A stretch of 64,000 bases of DNA from an uncultured Eubacteriales bacterium (GTDB lineage: Bacteria; Bacillota; Clostridia; Christensenellales; CAG-138). This document shows positions 59,614 through 64,000 of this stretch, in pieces. Positions within the stretch are counted from its first letter, which is position 1; each line of letters starts with the position of its first letter. Under the pieces are notes generated by a model, which was given only the letters and a program-made list of their open reading frames with translations, ran no database searches and was not told the origin of the DNA. The DNA lies in the NCBI GenBank assembly GCA_902765005.1, contig CACWYB010000010.1, positions 62,001 to 126,000 on the forward strand. The letters are read 5' to 3'. A program made the translations under genes and the position numbers.

Positions 59614-60849
59614 TTATCTCTTCAACAAAGCCACGGCCACGTCGTTGACGTTGGTGCCGGTGGGACCGGTCATAATGAGGCCGCCCATCTTTTGAAGGGC
59701 GTGGTAGGCGTCGTTGTCCTGGAGCACGTCGTCGATGGCGATGCCCTGGGCAAGAAGCTCCGCGCAGGTGTCCCCATCCGCGTAGCCGCCGGCCGCGTCC
59801 GTGGGGCCGTCGGTGCCGTCGCTGCCCACGGAGAAGACCGCCGCGCCCGAGAGACCCGCGATGCCCTGGGCCGCGGACAGGGCCAGCTCCTGATTCCGGC
59901 CGCCCTTCCCCTTCCCCGTCAGCTTCACCACGGTCTCGCCGCCGGCGATGAAGGCCAGGGACTTGCCGTCATTCTGATGGGTCTTGAGGATGGACGCCAT
60001 AAAGCTCCCCGCCTCCCGGGCCTGGCAGCAGAGCTGATCCGTGAGCAGCACGGGCTCATAGCCCAGCTCCCGGCAGGTCTTGGCCGCCGCGGCGCACAGC
60101 TCCCGCACACTGCCGTTGATCTGGGAGCGGACGTTGGTGAGGGCCTTGGGCGTCTCCACGGCCAGGAGGTTTTTCGCCGCCTCGCTCATCTTCAGATCAT
60201 ACTTTTTGGCGATCCGCTGGGCGTCCTCCGCGGTGGAGGAATCGGGGCAGGCGGGGCCGGAGGCGATCATGTCCAGGGGGTCCCCCAGGATGTCGGAGAG
60301 GATCACCGCCTCCACCTTGGCCGGCCAGCACAGCTGGGCGAACCGGCCGCCCTTCACCTGGGACAGGCGCTTGCGGATGGTGTTGATCTCGGTGATGTCC
60401 GCCCCGCAGGCCAGGAGCTGTCCGGTGATGTCCTGGAGCTCCGCCGGCGCCACCAGGGGCTTTTCGAACAGGGCGCTGCCGCCGCCGGAGAGAAGGAAGA
60501 GCACCGTGTCCTTTTCGCTCAGATCCTGCACCAGATCCAGCGCCGCCTGGGTGCCCCTGAAGGAGTTCTCGTCCGGCACCGGGTGGCCGGCCTCAAAGCA
60601 GTCAAAGTTGGCGATGGGGCCCATGACATGGTCATACTTGGTCACCACCACGCCCTTTTCGATCCGGCTGCCCAGGGTGTCGGAGGCGGCCTTGGCCATC
60701 TGCCAGGCGGCCTTGCCCGCCGCCACCAGCAGCACCCGGCCCTCAAAGCTCATTTCCTTCAGCGCCCGCTGCACGGCGGCGTCCGGCTGCACGGCGGCGA
60801 TGGCCTCCTTCACGATGCGATCCGCCTGGGCACGCAATGCTTCGTTCAT
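59614..60849 (-). CDS. garK: Glycerate 2-kinase (MOFRL family)
   Basis: A 411-residue class-II glycerate kinase making 2-phosphoglycerate from D-glycerate. Motifs: GRVLLVAAGKAAWQMAKAA, TKYDHVMGPI, FLLSGGGSALFEKPL, ILSDILGDPLDMIASGP, and the C-terminal MOFRL region GGRNQELALSAAQGI with SVGSDGTDGPTDAAGGYAD. It lies behind gntP and cdaR, fitting a glycerate uptake and use module. The gene symbol follows function and context. Confidence 0.9.
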   Translation of the reverse strand: MNEALRAQADRIVKEAIAAVQPDAAVQRALKEMSFEGRVLLVAAGKAAWQMAKAASDTLGSRIEKGVVVTKYDHVMGPIANFDCFEAGHPVPDENSFRGTQAALDLVQDLSEKDTVLFLLSGGGSALFEKPLVAPAELQDITGQLLACGADITEINTIRKRLSQVKGGRFAQLCWPAKVEAVILSDILGDPLDMIASGPACPDSSTAEDAQRIAKKYDLKMSEAAKNLLAVETPKALTNVRSQINGSVRELCAAAAKTCRELGYEPVLLTDQLCCQAREAGSFMASILKTHQNDGKSLAFIAGGETVVKLTGKGKGGRNQELALSAAQGIAGLSGAAVFSVGSDGTDGPTDAAGGYADGDTCAELLAQGIAIDDVLQDNDAYHALQKMGGLIMTGPTGTNVNDVAVALLKR

Positions 60850-60884
60850 ATCAACCCTCCTAAAAACTTGATTTGTTTTTACAC

Positions 60885-60914
60885 ACTATACTATGAAAAA
60901 TCCCTATCACGCAA
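60885..60914 (-). promoter_or_regulatory. Promoter of the glycerate kinase gene
   Basis: TTGCGT-18-TATAGT on the minus strand. A GGGCTGCG/CGCAGCCC hairpin lies between it and the gntP stop. Confidence 0.6.
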
Positions 60915-60959
60915 GAGGGGCTGCGCCCGAACCGGACGCAGCCCACAGCTTTTGTTGCT

Positions 60960-62315
60960 TTAGATGAACAGGGAGATGACGAAGAGCACGATGATGACCG
61001 TGATGCCCATGACGGCGGTCATGCCAGTCTGGCAGCGGTACGCTTCCTCGGTCTTCATGTCGGAGAACTGGGACACCACCCAGAAGTAGGAGTCGTTGGC
61101 ATGGGAGGCCACCATGGAGCCGGCGCCGATGGCCAGCACCACCAGCACCCGAGCCAGCGGAGAGGTGAAGCCCATGGACTCCATGAGCGGAGCCATCATG
61201 CTGGCGGTGGTGATCATGGCGACGGTGGATGCGCCCATGGCCAGCTTCAGGATCATGGCGATGATGAAGGGGATCAGCACGCCCAGGCCGGTGGACACCA
61301 GGCCGCCCACGGAATCCGCGATGGGCAGGAGCTTGAGGATGGCGCCGAAGGAGCCGCCGGCACCGGTGATGGCCAGGATGGCCGCGGAGTCGGTGACGCC
61401 CTGGGTGACCCACTTCAGGGTGTTCTTCTTCTCGGAGGCGGGGATCAGCGTCATGGCCAGGAACACACCCAGCAGCAGCGCCACCACGGGATTACCGATG
61501 AAGTTGATCAGGATGGCGAAGAAGCCTTCACCGAAGGGCTTGGTGGGGAAAGAGGCCACAGAAGCCAGAGCGATCAGCACGATGGGGAGCAGGATGGGAG
61601 AGAAGCTGTGCAGGGCGCCGGGGAGCTTGCCATACTTCGCCTTGAGCTCGTCCAGGGTGTACTCGGAGTTGGCGGGGATGTTGATCTTGGAAGACACCTT
61701 CTTGGCGTAGAGGATGGCCACCAGGGTGGCGGGGATGGAGATGATCAGACCAACCAGGATGGTCAGGCCCAGGTCAGCTTCCAGGGTGCCGGCCATGGCG
61801 ATGGGGCCAGGGGTGGGGGGCACCAGGCAGTGGGTGGCGTAGAGGCCGCCGGACAGGGCCGTGGCCATGACGGCCAGGGACGTGTTGGACTGCTCGGCCA
61901 GAGCGCGGCTGATGGGAGAAAGGACCACGAAGCCGGAATCGCAGAACACGGGGATACCGGTCACATAGCCCATGGCGCCCATGGCGACCACGCTGTTCTT
62001 CTTGCCGACCAGCTTCAAAATGGCGTTGGCCATGGTCAGGGCGGCGCCGGTCTTCTCAAGGATGGTGCCGATGATCGTGCCGCAGAGGATCACGATACCG
62101 ATGCTGGTCATGATGCTGCCGAAGCCGCTCTTCACGGTGTCGACCACCTTGGCGGGCGTCAAACCGGAGCTGGGGTACATGAAGCCCCACAGCAGGCCAA
62201 CCAGCAGCGCGATCAACGTCATGACGATGAACGGATGCATCTTGAGTTTGGAGATCGCGATGACCATCAAAACCACCGAGGCGATGATCAACGCAAAGAG
62301 CAGGAATGTTTGCAT
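60960..62315 (-). CDS. GntP family permease (gluconate/glycerate:H+ symporter type)
   Basis: A 451-residue permease with about 12-14 membrane helices. Family segments: LIALLVGLLWGFMYPSSG, GIVILCGTIIGTILEKTGAA, LVPPTPGPIAMAGTLEADLG and ASHANDSYFWVVSQFSDM. Between a CdaR regulator and a glycerate kinase its substrate is probably D-glycerate. Ribosome binding site AAGGAGG. Confidence 0.92.
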   Translation of the reverse strand: MQTFLLFALIIASVVLMVIAISKLKMHPFIVMTLIALLVGLLWGFMYPSSGLTPAKVVDTVKSGFGSIMTSIGIVILCGTIIGTILEKTGAALTMANAILKLVGKKNSVVAMGAMGYVTGIPVFCDSGFVVLSPISRALAEQSNTSLAVMATALSGGLYATHCLVPPTPGPIAMAGTLEADLGLTILVGLIISIPATLVAILYAKKVSSKINIPANSEYTLDELKAKYGKLPGALHSFSPILLPIVLIALASVASFPTKPFGEGFFAILINFIGNPVVALLLGVFLAMTLIPASEKKNTLKWVTQGVTDSAAILAITGAGGSFGAILKLLPIADSVGGLVSTGLGVLIPFIIAMILKLAMGASTVAMITTASMMAPLMESMGFTSPLARVLVVLAIGAGSMVASHANDSYFWVVSQFSDMKTEEAYRCQTGMTAVMGITVIIVLFVISLFI

Positions 62316-62330
62316 TATTTTTCCCTCCTT

Positions 62331-63452
62331 TTATTTCAAGACCCGAAGGCCTTGTTTCTGTTTCATGCGGATGAGCAGCAGCCGCAGCAGATACTCCCGG
62401 TAGAACTCGCTGTAATCCAGCATCCCCAGGCACTTTTGCACCCGGCGCACCCGATACTGCAGGGTGTTCTTGTGCAAAAACAGCCGCTCCGCGGCCCGAC
62501 TGGCGCTGCGCCCGCAGGCGTAGTACACCTCCAGGGTTCGCAGCAGGGCGCCGATCTCCTCCGCCCGAAAGCTCTGGCGAAGCTTTTCCTCCAGCCCGTC
62601 CAGAAAGCCGCTCTCCGCCGACGCCGCCCGATAGAGCAGGCAGGCGCAGCGATCCTGGGTGTCCTCCATGGTGGAGAAGGGCTTTTCGGCGATCAGGTCC
62701 AGGGCCACCGCTTCCTCGTAGGAGCGGCGCAGCTCCTGGATGTCCTTGCACCGGCTGCCCAGGCTGAGCCGAAGCCCCGCCCCGGGAGCCTCCGCCAGCT
62801 CCCGCAATGATCGCAGGCTCTCCATGCCGCCGATGAGCACCGCGTTGTCCCGCTCGATGCCGGCCACGTGATGCTTGGCGGAGAGCTTGCGCTCGTCCCA
62901 GATCTGCCGCAGCACCCGCTCCGGCAGGCCGGGCTCCTGGCCCTCCCCGGAGAACAGGGCCACCCCGAAGGGCGCCTTCAGCTCCACATGAAGGGATTGG
63001 AGCAGCAGCTGGGCGTTGCCCAAGGAGCGCTCATCGCCGATGAGCAGGTCGTGGAGCAGACGGCTCCGCAGCTCCCCCTCGGCCAGGCGCGGGATCATCA
63101 TGGCCTCCAGCTGGTAGCTTTTGGTCACATAGGCCTCCACCAGCTTGGCCAGGTTCTCCACCTCCGGCGGGTCGCCGAAGATGCCCACCACCCCGATGAC
63201 GGACCCGTTCACCCGAAGGGGCATGTTGTACCCCTGCCGGGCCCCGGGATACCGGGAAAGCTGGTCCGCCCGGATGGCCACGGGCTTCCCCGTGGTGGCC
63301 GCCTCCAGCGCGCCCTGGTGAAAGGAGCCGATGCGCTGCTTCTCGGTGGAGGCGACGATGATCCCCTCCGTGTTCATCACGTTGATCGTCCGCCCGCCCA
63401 CCAATTCCGAGGTGAAGGACACGATCTCGTTGGCCATATCCTCCAGCAGCAT
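62331..63452 (-). CDS. CdaR family sugar-diacid/glycerate regulator
   Basis: A 373-residue activator. N-terminal diacid-recognition domain (ANEIVSFTSELVGGRTINVM, then GRPVAIRADQL-like stretch), a GGDEF-like middle, and a C-terminal PucR/HTH_30 domain with YYACGRSASRAAERLFLHKN and TLQYRVRRVQKCLG. It probably activates gntP and the kinase gene in response to glycerate or a sugar acid. Four bases separate it from the MBL gene upstream. Confidence 0.92.
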   Translation of the reverse strand: MLLEDMANEIVSFTSELVGGRTINVMNTEGIIVASTEKQRIGSFHQGALEAATTGKPVAIRADQLSRYPGARQGYNMPLRVNGSVIGVVGIFGDPPEVENLAKLVEAYVTKSYQLEAMMIPRLAEGELRSRLLHDLLIGDERSLGNAQLLLQSLHVELKAPFGVALFSGEGQEPGLPERVLRQIWDERKLSAKHHVAGIERDNAVLIGGMESLRSLRELAEAPGAGLRLSLGSRCKDIQELRRSYEEAVALDLIAEKPFSTMEDTQDRCACLLYRAASAESGFLDGLEEKLRQSFRAEEIGALLRTLEVYYACGRSASRAAERLFLHKNTLQYRVRRVQKCLGMLDYSEFYREYLLRLLLIRMKQKQGLRVLK

Positions 63453-63455
63453 ACC

Positions 63456-64000
63456 TTACTCCTCGATAAACAAACAGTCGCCGACGCCCAGATGGCAGCC
63501 GCGGGCGCCCCGGGCCTGCTGCAGCAGCTGGTCCGCCCGCTCGCCGGAGCAGTGGCTCAGGCCCAGGATCTCCAGGCCGTCCGTCTGCAGCTCGGCGATG
63601 GTGGCCCGGATCCGCTCGTCCCCAGCCTCCATCAAATGGGTGCCGCCGAACACGGCCGCCACGGGGAGCCGGAACAGGTCGTGGACCCGAGTGATCATGT
63701 TGAGGATGCCGGGGTGGGAGCAGCCGCACAGCACGTAGAGCTTCTCCTTCACCCGCAGCACCAGGCAGATTTCGTCCGGGAAGCTGTCCTGCACGAAGCC
63801 TTCCGCCGTCCGGCGCACGAAGCGATCCGGGATGGTTTCAAAGGGGTGCACCCGGGGAAAATCTCCCACCAGGAAGGCCCCGGGGAAAAGCTCCAAACAA
63901 TCCTCCGCCACCACCTGGCGGATGCCGTGTTCCTGCAGGAACGCCGGAGTGAAGCCGGCGGAAAGGTCGGTCCAGCGGACGCCGTTGAAGGCGAACTTGG
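63456..64000 (-). CDS. MBL-fold metallo-hydrolase (5' end cut by window)
   Basis: At least 181 residues, continuing past the right edge; the N-terminal HxHxDH motif is outside. Visible are LYVLCGCSHPGILNMI, VFGGTHLMEAGDERI and ILGLSHCSGERA. These fit the subgroup annotated as 7,8-dihydropterin-6-methyl-4-(beta-ribofuranosyl)aminobenzene-5'-phosphate synthase-like hydrolases. The in-frame GTG at 63914 is internal. It probably shares a transcript with cdaR. Confidence 0.8.
   Translation of the reverse strand, partial: KFAFNGVRWTDLSAGFTPAFLQEHGIRQVVAEDCLELFPGAFLVGDFPRVHPFETIPDRFVRRTAEGFVQDSFPDEICLVLRVKEKLYVLCGCSHPGILNMITRVHDLFRLPVAAVFGGTHLMEAGDERIRATIAELQTDGLEILGLSHCSGERADQLLQQARGARGCHLGVGDCLFIEE

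Overview
The window looks like a chromosomal segment of a spore-forming, high-GC member of the Clostridia (Firmicutes). The evidence is gene content and order: ylxM-ffh-rpsP-khpA-rimM-trmD-rplS, scpA-scpB next to an M50 protease, deoB beside a dacF-like gene, spoIVB-spo0A, and infC-rpmI-rplT. Strong AGGAGG-type ribosome binding sites and TTGACA/TATAAT promoters are common. I cannot place it to genus. There are no rRNA or tRNA genes, CRISPR arrays, phage genes or recognisable transposases, so this is mostly core chromosome with some accessory clusters.

Layout. 1-2.3 kb: dprA (cut by the window edge), comM and a DUF559 endonuclease gene boxed by palindromic repeats. 2.3-6.3 kb: two overlapping genes for polytopic glycosyltransferases (PMT-like and Gpi18-like). 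6.4-12.6 kb: translation and protein-targeting block (yraN, rnhB, rbgA, rplS, trmD, rimM, khpA, rpsP, ffh, ylxM). 12.6-20.9 kb: scpB, scpA, an M50 protease, a catalytically degenerate DacF-like protein, deoB, then spoIVB, spo0A and a second, receiver-dead Spo0A-like gene coupled to spo0A. 20.9-29.6 kb: a Pro/Thr-rich membrane protein, MscS, PepT, two M3 peptidases and a DUF1846 protein. 29.7-32 kb: a soluble histidine kinase and its response regulator. 32.5-37.4 kb: TspO, a small HEYGH protein and a DUF1294 protein, infC-rpmI-rplT, a TrmH-type methyltransferase and a WYL regulator. 37.4-44.1 kb: a PcrA-like helicase, an Rrf2 regulator with nifS-nifU, a split chromate transporter and a DUF134-NifX protein with a His/Cys tail.

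44.2-51.3 kb is a six-gene operon. Five of its members recall the Dlt or alginate type of cell-surface acylation (adenylating enzyme, carrier protein, MBOAT, SGNH protein, lipoprotein). The sixth is a large membrane-anchored transglutaminase-like protein. Four of its five gene junctions are 4-base overlaps. 51.4-53.9 kb holds a C69 dipeptidase and a lipase. 53.9-59.3 kb is a nine-gene row headed by a TetR gene whose promoter spacer is a perfect palindrome; the rest are small detoxification-type enzymes (VOC, three GNATs, a CAT-like enzyme, a flavoprotein). 59.6-64 kb is a glycerate module (CdaR, GntP permease, glycerate 2-kinase) behind a partial MBL-fold gene.

Several features lie outside the genes. 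A dispersed family of AT-rich hairpin repeats abuts stop codons in at least six places. A second hairpin family overlaps stop codons at ylxM and rrf2. Four genes have a -10 box exactly 6 bases before the ATG and no ribosome binding site, suggesting leaderless transcripts. infC starts with ATC behind a terminator-type attenuator.
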